This document shows, in pieces, positions 1-5,523 of a stretch of DNA of 5,523 nt; positions within the stretch are counted from its first letter, which is position 1, and every line of letters begins with the position of its first letter. The position numbers and the translations under genes are program-made. Origin of the DNA: an uncultured Collinsella sp. (lineage in GTDB: Bacteria; Actinomycetota; Coriobacteriia; Coriobacteriales; Coriobacteriaceae); NCBI GenBank assembly GCA_958446785.1, contig CAUCXP010000118.1, forward strand, positions 1 through 5,523. The letters are read 5' to 3'. The notes beneath the pieces are model-generated. The model was given only the letters and a program-made list of their open reading frames with translations. It searched no databases and was not told where the DNA came from.

Positions 1-1848
1 GGGGTTCATGGTGGTGAGCCACATCATTTCCGGTTCGTTCTCACCAAGACCCTTGGAGCGGTTGATCGAGCACTTCTGGTCGCCGATCTCCTTAAGAATG
101 CCGTTCTTCTCGAGTTCGGTGTAGGCAAAGTAGGTCTTCTCTTTGCAGTTGATCTCGTAGAGCGGTGACTCGGCGATATACACGTAGCCCTCGTCGATAA
201 GCGTGGGCACCAGGCGGTAGAGCATGGTGAGCACGAGCGTGCGGATGTGATAACCGTCGACGTCGGCGTCCGTACAGATGATGACCTTGTTCCAGTTGAG
301 GTTGTCCAGGTCGAAGGCACCAAGGTTCTTGATGCGCTTGTCCTTGATCTCCACACCGCAGCCCAGCACGCGCATAAGGTCCATGATGATGTCGGACTTA
401 AAGATGCGCGGGTAGTCCTCTTTCAGACAGTTGAGGATCTTGCCTCGGACGGGCATAACACCCTGGAACTCGGCATCGCGCGAGGTGCGGATGGCGCCTG
501 CTGCCGAGTCGCCCTCTACGATGTAGATCTCGCGACGGCTCTTGTCCTTGGAGCGGCAGTCGATGAACTTCTGCACGCGGTTGGCCATGTCGGTCTTCTG
601 CTGCAGATTGGTCTTGATGCTCTGGCGCGTCTTCTCGGCGTTCTCGCGCGAGCGCTTGTTGATGAGCACCTGCTCCACGATCTTGTTGGCAGCGTCTTTG
701 TTCTCGATCAAGTAGGTCGAGAGGCGCTCCTTAAAGAAGGCGGTCATGGCCTGCTGGATAAAGCGGTTATTGATAGCCTTCTTGGTCTGGTTTTCGTAGG
801 ACGTCTGGGTGGAGAAGCAGTTGGTCACCAGTACCAGGCAGTCCTGGACGTCTTGCCACTTAATGCCGGTCTCGTTTTTGTTGTACTTGCCCTGTTGCTT
901 AATATAGGCATCGATGGCGCTGGTCAGAGCGCTGCGCGCGGCCTTCTCGGGCGAGCCGCCGTTCTCGAGCCACGATGAGTTGTGGTAATACTCCTGCATC
1001 ATGAAGGTGCGCGAGAAGCACATGCACGCGGTGATCTTTACGTTGTAGTCGGGCAGGTCCTCGCGATCGCGACCGCGGCGGTCGGCCTCGATAAAGAAGG
1101 GTTCGGTAAGGTAGTCGGTACCGACCTTCTCGAGCACGTAGTCCTCGATACCCTTGGGGTAGCAAAAATCCTCTTCGGAAAACTCGCCGTTGTCGCCCTC
1201 GATGCGCAGGCGGAAGGTCACGTTGGCGTTGACCACGGCCTGGCGGCGCATGGTCTCGCGATACCAGTCGTGGGGAATGCTGATCGAGGTAAAGACCTCA
1301 AGATCGGGGCGCCACTTGATGGTGGTGCCGGTACGGTCCTCATCGCTGGGCTCGATCTCGAGCGCCTTCTTTTTGGCGCCGACGACCTTGCCTTTCTTAA
1401 AGTGCAGAGAGTACTTGTTACCGTCGCGCCAAACGGTGACGTCCATGTACTCGGAAGCGTACTGGGTCGCGCACGAGCCCAGGCCGTTGGTGCCGAGCGA
1501 GAAGTCGTAGTCGCCGCCCTGGTTGTTGTTGTACTTGCCACCGGCGTAGAGCTCGCAAAAGACGAGCTCCCAGTTAAAGCGCTTCTCGGAAGGGTTCCAG
1601 TCGAGTGGGCAGCCGCGGCCGTTGTCCTCTACCTGAATGGAGCCATCGCGAAAGGCGGTAAGGATGATGAGCTTGCCGTAGCCCTGGCGCGCCTCGTCAA
1701 CGGCGTTGGACAGGATCTCGAAGGCGGCATGCGCGCAGCCGTCGAGCCCGTCCGAGCCAAAGATGACGGCGGGGCGCAGGCGTACGCGCTCCTCGTCCTT
1801 GAGCTGACGAATACTGTCGTTACCATAGTTTGCGGTGTTTTTTGCCAT
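1..1848 (-). CDS. Type IIA DNA topoisomerase subunit B (divergent GyrB/ParE-like), 3' end cut by window edge
   Basis: This is the ATPase/TOPRIM subunit of a type IIA topoisomerase. With an A subunit it passes one DNA duplex through another using ATP. All 616 codons visible are open. The GHKL ATPase domain shows E44 and N48 (EILSN), D75 in DNGRG, a glycine loop GTNGLG at 119-124 and R141, which aligns with the novobiocin-contact Arg136 of E. coli GyrB. The transducer has the QTK loop at 354-356. The TOPRIM domain has EGDS at 445-448 (catalytic Glu445), PVRGKILN at 466-473 and DADVDG at 527-532. KGLGENEPE follows at 599-607, and the frame leaves the window at TTMNP. The large E. coli GyrB insertion is absent. 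The start is the only ATG after an in-frame TAA upstream. Several motifs depart from housekeeping GyrB: GTNGLG instead of GLHGVG, EGDSAAG instead of EGDSAGG, and SNAVDEARQGYG instead of DNSIDEALAG. From memory these match a divergent second B subunit found in Clostridia and Coriobacteriia, annotated variously as gyrB, parE or toprim protein, so no symbol is given. The A subunit may lie beyond the left edge. Confidence 0.95.
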   Translation of the reverse strand, partial: MAKNTANYGNDSIRQLKDEERVRLRPAVIFGSDGLDGCAHAAFEILSNAVDEARQGYGKLIILTAFRDGSIQVEDNGRGCPLDWNPSEKRFNWELVFCELYAGGKYNNNQGGDYDFSLGTNGLGSCATQYASEYMDVTVWRDGNKYSLHFKKGKVVGAKKKALEIEPSDEDRTGTTIKWRPDLEVFTSISIPHDWYRETMRRQAVVNANVTFRLRIEGDNGEFSEEDFCYPKGIEDYVLEKVGTDYLTEPFFIEADRRGRDREDLPDYNVKITACMCFSRTFMMQEYYHNSSWLENGGSPEKAARSALTSAIDAYIKQQGKYNKNETGIKWQDVQDCLVLVTNCFSTQTSYENQTKKAINNRFIQQAMTAFFKERLSTYLIENKDAANKIVEQVLINKRSRENAEKTRQSIKTNLQQKTDMANRVQKFIDCRSKDKSRREIYIVEGDSAAGAIRTSRDAEFQGVMPVRGKILNCLKEDYPRIFKSDIIMDLMRVLGCGVEIKDKRIKNLGAFDLDNLNWNKVIICTDADVDGYHIRTLVLTMLYRLVPTLIDEGYVYIAESPLYEINCKEKTYFAYTELEKNGILKEIGDQKCSINRSKGLGENEPEMMWLTTMNP

Positions 1849-1864
1849 ACTCGCTCTCTCGGTG

Positions 1865-1871
1865 CTCCTTT
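1865..1871 (-). promoter_or_regulatory. Shine-Dalgarno of the topoisomerase gene, unusually distant
   Basis: On the minus strand AAAGGAG lies 16 nt before the ATG at 1848, about twice the usual spacing. No start codon in frame lies between it and the ATG, and an in-frame TAA lies just upstream, so the ATG call holds. The purine run GAGAGAGCGAG nearer the ATG may assist. Confidence 0.5.
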
Positions 1872-2112
1872 GCTGCGTTTAAGTCATATAGATAGTCAAG
1901 GTAGCATAGCCCAGCCCACAGGCGATTCCACCCAACACGAAATCCATCGAACAATCGTTCGGATTAACGGGTATCGTGTTTAGTGGTAACGCGGCATTGT
2001 TAAACAAATTTGGATACAAACGAATTTTATTTAATAGGGACCTAGTTTTACTAAACAAAATCGAATGATGCTGATTGCACGAGCGGGCACAGCGATCGAC
2101 TATCAATCACGT

Positions 2113-2149
2113 TTACTCGGACAAAACCGAGTCGGTTCTGTCCGAGTAA
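2113..2149. repeat. Long near-perfect inverted repeat (17-nt arms, 3-nt loop)
   Basis: The left arm TTACTCGGACAAAACCG (2113-2129) and right arm CGGTTCTGTCCGAGTAA (2133-2149) pair at 16 of 17 positions around AGT. The one mismatch is A2124 against C2138. The centre reads ACCGAGTCGGT, a perfect odd palindrome. Neither side has a T run, so it does not look like an intrinsic terminator. It lies about 75 nt upstream of the operon -35 box and about 265 nt upstream of the topoisomerase start. It could be a dimer-binding operator, a cruciform-forming site or a short palindromic repeat element; the sequence does not decide between these. Confidence 0.8.
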
Positions 2150-2209
2150 GTTTGAATAGCGAATCGAGATTGTTATGTCCACATGGCGATGGCGAACATG
2201 GTTTCCATA

Positions 2210-2278
2210 ATGACAGATATAGTTGACATCTTGTGAAGGATGCAATATATTTCTGTCATGTTGCAACGGATATCTGTC
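2210..2278. promoter_or_regulatory. Operator-like sites: three ATGACAGA-type half-sites around the operon promoter
   Basis: ATGACAGA (2210-2217) and its exact reverse complement TCTGTCAT (2252-2259) flank the -35/-10 pair on both sides. A further copy, ATATCTGTC (2270-2278), is the exact reverse complement of GACAGATAT at 2212-2220. The segment 2210-2229 is also an imperfect dyad (ATGnCAnnTATAnnTGnCAT) that overlaps the -35 box. The arrangement suits repression, most simply autorepression by the Xre protein encoded next. Which protein binds is inference. Confidence 0.5.
2223..2251 (+). promoter_or_regulatory. Sigma-70-type promoter of the regulator/membrane-protein operon
   Basis: A perfect -35 TTGACA (2223-2228) is followed by a 17-nt spacer and a -10 TATATT (2246-2251, 5 of 6 matches to consensus). 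Transcription should start near 2258, giving a leader of about 40 nt before the ATG at 2300. This placement also rules out the upstream in-frame ATG at 2240, which falls inside the promoter spacer. Confidence 0.8.
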
Positions 2279-2288
2279 CACATTTACG

Positions 2289-2294
2289 AAAGGA
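2289..2294 (+). promoter_or_regulatory. Shine-Dalgarno that fixes the regulator start
   Basis: AAAGGA sits 5 nt before the ATG at 2300, in line with the start chosen from promoter position and family N-termini. Confidence 0.75.
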
Positions 2295-2299
2295 ACTCC

Positions 2300-2530
2300 A
2301 TGCCGGGCAAAAAGAACCTACGCATGAAGGCGGCACGCGCGGCGGCTGGCCTTTCGCAAGCTGACTTAGCCCAAGCCGTGGGCGTTACGCGCCAAACCAT
2401 CGGCCTTATCGAGGCGGGCGGCTACAACCCCACGCTCAATTTGTGCGTGGCAATCTGTAAGGCGCTGCGCGTTACGTTGAACGACTTGTTTTGGGAAGAC
2501 GAAACCGACGCCGACCCTAATGCTCTTTAG
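2300..2530 (+). CDS. Xre-family helix-turn-helix transcriptional regulator (76 aa)
   Basis: This is a small cytoplasmic DNA-binding protein made of little more than one Cro/C1-type (HTH_3) domain. The N-terminal helix covers residues 6-17 (NLRMKAARAAAG). LSQADLAQAVGV (18-29) is the first HTH helix and turn, and TRQTIGLIEAG (30-40) is the recognition helix. YNPTLNLCVAICKALRVTLNDLFWED closes the fold, followed by an acidic tail. The TRQTIGLIE, YNPTL and DLFWE signatures are typical of the compact regulators of about 65-75 residues that are commonly encoded beside a small membrane protein, as here. An in-frame ATG at 2240 would add 20 residues (MQYISVML...) but lies inside the promoter, so 2300 is preferred. 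There is no separate ligand-binding domain, so any signal must act through oligomerisation, a partner or protein level. The ATGACAGA sites at its own promoter suggest autoregulation. Targets elsewhere are unknown. Confidence 0.93.
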   Translation: MPGKKNLRMKAARAAAGLSQADLAQAVGVTRQTIGLIEAGGYNPTLNLCVAICKALRVTLNDLFWEDETDADPNAL

Positions 2531-2533
2531 GAG
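2529..2533 (+). promoter_or_regulatory. Shine-Dalgarno overlapping the regulator's stop codon
   Basis: AGGAG starts inside the TAG stop (2528-2530) of the regulator and lies 6 nt before the ATG at 2540. A ribosome terminating on the first gene is therefore placed to start the second, which suggests coupled translation and a linked ratio of the two proteins. Confidence 0.75.
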
Positions 2534-2539
2534 TTCACT

Positions 2540-3124
2540 ATGAAATATGAAGATCTGAAAATCGTGCAAAAGTGGCGTGAATATGCCGGCCCAAAGGATG
2601 AACGCCTGGAGGCTGAGAACGCGAAGATCTACAAGATTGGCTTCGTGCTGCTTTCGTTTGGCATGTTGATGATCTTTTTCTACCAGTTTATAGCTCGACA
2701 GGTTACGTGGGTTCACAGCGACGCTAGTGAAATGCCGCATGGCTTTGCAACGCCGTTCGAGGCAGCCATGTATTTGTGGCTCGTTCTCGTGATGTTGATT
2801 TGCGCAGGACTGCAAACGCGGAAGGGCTATGTCGATACCAATCGTTTTGGGCAAACCGAGCATCTTCCTGTTGGATATTTCCTGCTTGTCAGCGGTCTTA
2901 GCGGCGCCGCGTTCGCGCTTGTTATTGCCGCAATGCGCTGTATCGCTGAGGCGCAGATCGTACCGCTCGAAAGCGTCTTTTGGTTGGCGAACCTGGTCAC
3001 GGGCGTGTTCTGCGGTGCGACGATTTTCGCGGCCACGTTTGCTGTCCTGTGCGCAACGTTTTTCACGGCGAAAAGACGCCGTGCCAAGCTCGAGGCAGAA
3101 CTCGACTCCTCAGACGACATTTAA
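2540..3124 (+). CDS. Four-helix membrane protein of unknown function, co-translated with the Xre regulator (194 aa)
   Basis: No family was assigned with certainty. A charged N-terminal segment of about 30 residues contains KDERLEAENAKIYKIGF. This DER...KIYKIGF pattern just before the first helix recalls small uncharacterised DUF membrane proteins (DUF6773/DUF3278 type) that often follow Xre genes. Four hydrophobic stretches are visible: about 32-52, 73-91, 110-131 and 146-173. A basic cluster AKRRRAKLE (177-185) follows and the C-terminus is acidic (DSSDDI). By the positive-inside rule both ends are probably cytoplasmic. No signal peptide, catalytic motif or transporter signature was seen. 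The gene begins 9 nt after the regulator stop with an overlapping ribosome site and is followed by a terminator, so the two genes form a complete bicistronic operon. It could anchor or sense for the regulator, or be its regulated effector. This is inference from context only. Confidence 0.85.
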   Translation: MKYEDLKIVQKWREYAGPKDERLEAENAKIYKIGFVLLSFGMLMIFFYQFIARQVTWVHSDASEMPHGFATPFEAAMYLWLVLVMLICAGLQTRKGYVDTNRFGQTEHLPVGYFLLVSGLSGAAFALVIAAMRCIAEAQIVPLESVFWLANLVTGVFCGATIFAATFAVLCATFFTAKRRRAKLEAELDSSDDI

Positions 3125-3129
3125 TGCGC

Positions 3130-3167
3130 AATGGGCTGGCTCTGGGTATTCAGAACCAGCCCATTTT
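3130..3167 (+). terminator. Rho-independent terminator of the operon
   Basis: AATGGGCTGGCTCTG (3130-3144) pairs with CAGAACCAGCCCATT (3151-3165) at 14 of 15 positions, with a 6-nt GGTATT loop and one C/A mismatch. T3164-T3167 form a short U tail. It begins 5 nt after the membrane-protein stop. Read leftward, the stem is followed by GCGCATTAAAT rather than a U run, so it would be at best a weak terminator for the convergent surface-protein gene. No better leftward terminator is visible between 3125 and 3214. Confidence 0.8.
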
Positions 3168-3214
3168 GATGTTCGATGAGCCGAGTCGGCGTCTCTCACA
3201 AAGGTAACTAGGAG

Positions 3215-5523
3215 CTAGCGAGGCCTATCCGAATTGACCTCATTGGCGGTGTCTTTTTCGAGCGCCGTGCGGCGGGCGCTGTAGGCGACAAGGCCGGCAC
3301 CAGCTGCGGCGAGTGCTGCTGCGGCTGCTGTCAGGGGAGTGTTGACATCGCCCGTGCCCGCAAGCGCGCCCGCTTTTCCGGAGCGCTTGTTATTGCCGTG
3401 ATCCTTGCCGCCGCCAGAGCCACTGCCGCCACCGGAGCTGCTTCCGCCGGAGCCACCTCCACTCGAGCCGCCATCGCCATCAATCGTCATCGGGGCGTCG
3501 TGAAGTCCTGTCGTATCCGCGCTGTCGCATACACCGACCTGAACTTCTGAGCGTTCGCATGCCGCGTCGGGCACATGAAGCTCGTGCAGTACGGCACCCA
3601 GCGCCGAGTTTGCGCCCGGTCGAATTTCCTCGAGCGTTACGGGATCGAGCGCCACCAGATTACGCGCCTTCGCATACAGCGTTACGCGTTTGCCCACTTC
3701 GTCGCTCCAACTCTCGGGGATGGCGAAGCTCATGCGGAACTGTGCCGTGCAACCCGGTGCCAGCACGGCGTTGCCGTTGTCGGCTACCAGCGGGTGCGTT
3801 GCAAAACGTGTGCCCAGCGTCTCGAGTGCGTACTTCACGTGTGCCATGTCGTTGGCCGAAGCGTCCTCGGCAAGCTCTGGATCGTAGATCGATGCCATGC
3901 GTGCGTTCACTCCGAATCCGATGGATGCGCTGGAGAACGGCTGGCTAAAGCCCTCTCGATACAGATCGATCGTGCCGGCGGTCAGCAAGGTGTTGCCGTC
4001 GTTTCGCACCGTGACCATGAAGGATTCGCCTGCTGCTCCGGGCACCACTGCGCCCGAGGTGGCGACCGCGCCCGTCGGAGTGGCACATGCCACCAAGGGT
4101 ACTTCGATGCCGTGCAGCTCTGCCTCGCTCTTCTCCGCGCTCACAATGTGCGTGGCGAGCGCGGAGAGCATGCCTCCCGACGTCAAAAAAGTCGTTATCT
4201 GATCGACGGGATGGTCAAGTTCGCACATCACGAACGGCTCCGTGAACAGATCGCCTGCCAAGGTGCTGGCGAAGATGCGGAAGTGCTTGCCCATCACTGC
4301 TACCGGGTTGCCTTCTTCGTCATAGGTTTGTCCCACCTTGCCATCGGTGTTCTCTACATAGAGCACGCACCTGCCGTTGTTGCTTACGCTAAACGATGCC
4401 GGGCCACAGCCTGCGGCACCCACGGGCTGCGTTGCAAATGCCGATGCGCCTCGCGTCCAAGTAATATGCTGCAGTTGCTCGTTGACGGTGGCCAAAAAGC
4501 CCGAATGTTGTGGCCACGGCACCGCACGGGGTACCGTGGCGTCTGGTGACATAACGCCCCAGCCCGCAATGGACTGGCCGATCACGGCGTACGATGCGCA
4601 GCCGCAACCGTCTGCGGTCTCGTACGCAACGGGCACCACCATTTTGCCGTTGATATTTTCGGGCTCGCCCAGCTCGATACTCGACGGTGCTTGCGGAAAG
4701 CGGAGAACTTGGCGGAACGTCAGGCTGTCGCCCGAAACGTCCGACCACAGGGTAAAGCACTCCAGCGCAACCTCAGCCTCGCTGCCGAGTGCCTTTTCTG
4801 CGGTGGTTCCGCGGCGGTGGAGGTAGGCACCCGACAGGCGCCCGTCGACCAGCGTCTTGCCCACCGTGATACGCGGGCACTGCAGGCAATGGTAGCCATC
4901 CTCTTGCAGGCGGCCGCGCGAGATGCTGCGCCATGACGTATGCGACACCACGCGGGTCTCGTCATTACTTATGCGCAGGCGCACGACGGACAGTATGCCG
5001 GCTGTGCTTGCCGTATCGAAAAGGGTGTTGTCGCCGTCGGGGCGCTCGCCCGAGACCAGCAGCACGTAGGCGTCCTGGTTTCCCCTCCCGTCCGTATATT
5101 CCACCACGTCGAAGTCGTAATCGTATATGCCGTCGCGCTCTACGTCGCCCTCGCCAAACCCAAGGGGGAAGTCCACGGGCGTGGGGGCGGACCACGTGCC
5201 GTTCGTCTTTGTATGCACCACCAGGCGCGAACGACCATTCTCGCCGTAGCGCACCGAGGCGATACGGAACAGGCATTCTACGCCGGCAATCATTGCCAGC
5301 TTCATGTGGGCTTCGCTGAGCACGCCAGCAAACAGCACGTTGTCGCTCGAGGGTTTTATGCCGCCACGCTCGTCCTCCGACACGCCGGCAGAATTGGCGT
5401 TGGGGTCCGCAACGGCGTTCGTCGCCTGCCCGATATAGGTGTACTTATACATTGGCGCGGCGTTTTCGTCGTTCTCTATCAGTGCATGGACGAAATGCTC
5501 GATCTGTCCCGTGTCGTCGCTTT
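3215..5523 (-). CDS. Large cell-wall-anchored surface protein, C-terminal part (N-terminus beyond window)
   Basis: The frame is open from the TAG at 3215-3217 to the right edge, giving 768 visible residues. The ATG at 5452 is preceded by 23 more in-frame codons of ordinary protein (DDTGQIEHFVHALIENDENA) and is probably internal. The visible part reads, N to C: a long beta-rich ectodomain of about 450 residues with short strands, W/Y-rich turns and segments such as WSAPTPVDF and YDYDFDVVEY, possibly a beta-propeller; then a module with SFMVTVRNDGNTLLTAGTIDLY and LAPGCTAQFRMSFAIP that looks like a CARDB/Ig-type fold (about 3640-4045); a Gly/Ser linker; an LAGTGD sorting signal; a hydrophobic helix; and a charged tail. 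It should be exported and covalently attached by a sortase. It has 13 cysteines, including a CLQC (4877-4888) and a CGC (around 4598-4606), which suggests disulfides. No catalytic site was recognised; adhesion or glycan binding is plausible but unproved. It is convergent with the regulator operon and appears transcriptionally independent of it. Confidence 0.88.
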   Translation of the reverse strand, partial: SDDTGQIEHFVHALIENDENAAPMYKYTYIGQATNAVADPNANSAGVSEDERGGIKPSSDNVLFAGVLSEAHMKLAMIAGVECLFRIASVRYGENGRSRLVVHTKTNGTWSAPTPVDFPLGFGEGDVERDGIYDYDFDVVEYTDGRGNQDAYVLLVSGERPDGDNTLFDTASTAGILSVVRLRISNDETRVVSHTSWRSISRGRLQEDGYHCLQCPRITVGKTLVDGRLSGAYLHRRGTTAEKALGSEAEVALECFTLWSDVSGDSLTFRQVLRFPQAPSSIELGEPENINGKMVVPVAYETADGCGCASYAVIGQSIAGWGVMSPDATVPRAVPWPQHSGFLATVNEQLQHITWTRGASAFATQPVGAAGCGPASFSVSNNGRCVLYVENTDGKVGQTYDEEGNPVAVMGKHFRIFASTLAGDLFTEPFVMCELDHPVDQITTFLTSGGMLSALATHIVSAEKSEAELHGIEVPLVACATPTGAVATSGAVVPGAAGESFMVTVRNDGNTLLTAGTIDLYREGFSQPFSSASIGFGVNARMASIYDPELAEDASANDMAHVKYALETLGTRFATHPLVADNGNAVLAPGCTAQFRMSFAIPESWSDEVGKRVTLYAKARNLVALDPVTLEEIRPGANSALGAVLHELHVPDAACERSEVQVGVCDSADTTGLHDAPMTIDGDGGSSGGGSGGSSSGGGSGSGGGKDHGNNKRSGKAGALAGTGDVNTPLTAAAAALAAAGAGLVAYSARRTALEKDTANEVNSDRPR
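3269..3364 (-). other. LAGTG cell-wall sorting signal: pentapeptide, hydrophobic helix, Arg-Arg
   Basis: LAGTG is encoded at 3350-3364, followed by DVN, a hydrophobic Ala-rich stretch of about 20 residues (3278-3340, TPLTAAAAALAAAGAGLVAY) and ARR. This is the standard tripartite layout. Ala in place of Pro at position 2 is the LAxTG form associated with class E sortases in high-GC Gram-positives. A further 17 residues (TALEKDTANEVNSDRPR) follow the arginines. Confidence 0.85.
3407..3472 (-). other. Gly/Ser-only linker in the surface protein
   Basis: Twenty-two consecutive codons encode only glycine or serine. The segment separates the folded ectodomain from the anchor and is followed by a polar basic stretch (KDHGNNKRSGK). 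It is a likely flexible wall-spanning spacer. Synonymous codons are mixed (GGC, GGT, GGA, TCC, AGC, AGT, TCT, TCG), so it is not a simple DNA tandem repeat. Confidence 0.85.

Larger units (their letters stand above)
1849..2299. other. Divergent intergenic region (451 nt)
   Basis: This region separates the leftward topoisomerase gene from the rightward regulator operon. About 1975-2060 is clearly AT-rich compared with the flanking genes and should hold the topoisomerase promoter. The best leftward candidate is weak: TTGTTT at 2053-2058 (minus) with TATTAA or ATTAAA at about 2030-2036. GTTTAGT at 1978-1984 and ACTAAAC at 2050-2056 form a spaced inverted pair around it. The right half holds the long inverted repeat and the operon promoter listed separately. 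Short ORFs on either strand here have no recognisable domain and no convincing ribosome site. Confidence 0.7.

Noticed and set aside
247..1983. Two long plus-strand open frames (247-978 and 982-1983) opposite the topoisomerase gene
   Set aside because: They are antisense to a clearly conserved coding sequence, are low-complexity V/L/A/G-rich, and show no domain or ribosome site; they are shadows of GC-rich codon use.
2113..2149. Inverted repeat as a rho-independent terminator
   Set aside because: No T run follows on either strand, and no gene ends nearby for it to terminate.
1879..2281. Small minus-strand ORFs of 75 and 76 codons in the intergenic region
   Set aside because: No convincing ribosome site or recognisable domain; they run across the inverted repeat, the operon promoter and the AT-rich stretch.
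2240..2299. 20-residue N-terminal extension of the Xre regulator from the ATG at 2240
   Set aside because: The ATG lies between the -35 and -10 boxes, upstream of the expected transcription start, and the extension matches nothing in the family; 2300 has a good Shine-Dalgarno.
3343..3348. TTGACA hexamer as a promoter -35 box
   Set aside because: It lies within the sorting-signal codons, with no -10 box at proper spacing and no gene downstream to serve.
3407..3472. Gly/Ser codons as a tandem DNA repeat or slippage tract
   Set aside because: The codons are mixed and no exact repeating unit is kept; it is a protein-level low-complexity linker.
3575..4549. 324-codon plus-strand open frame inside the surface-protein gene
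   Set aside because: It is antisense to a frame with a clear LAGTG anchor and CARDB-like module, and its translation is rich in R/C/H without domain features.

Overview
The window looks like chromosomal DNA from a high-GC, Gram-positive, probably anaerobic gut-type actinobacterium, most likely of the class Coriobacteriia (Collinsella-like). This rests on GC-biased codon use, a cell-wall sorting signal of the LAxTG type, and the particular form of type II topoisomerase B subunit. The genus is an inference, not something the sequence proves.

Layout. (1) Positions 1-1848, minus strand: the first 616 residues of a divergent GyrB/ParE-type topoisomerase subunit. Its last few dozen residues lie beyond the left edge. 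(2) Positions 1849-2299: a 451-nt divergent intergenic region. Its topoisomerase-proximal half is AT-rich. It also holds a long near-perfect inverted repeat (2113-2149) and a sigma-70-type promoter (2223-2251) bracketed by inverted copies of ATGACAGA. (3) Positions 2300-3124, plus strand: a two-gene operon made of a 76-residue Xre-family helix-turn-helix regulator and a 194-residue four-helix membrane protein. The second gene's Shine-Dalgarno overlaps the first gene's stop codon. The operon ends in a good rho-independent terminator (3130-3167). (4) Positions 3215-5523, minus strand: the C-terminal 768 residues of a large surface protein. It has a beta-rich, cysteine-containing ectodomain, a CARDB/Ig-like module, a Gly/Ser linker and an LAGTG sorting signal. 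The reading frame is open through the right edge, so its start is not in the window.

How the parts relate. The topoisomerase subunit and the surface protein are independent genes that sit next to the Xre/membrane-protein operon. The operon is the one obvious functional unit: the small regulator probably controls its own promoter through the ATGACAGA sites, and the co-translated membrane protein may sense or modulate something at the membrane. No RNA gene, mobile element, CRISPR array or phage gene was seen. The least explained parts are the 37-nt inverted repeat, the operator-like sites, and the surface protein.
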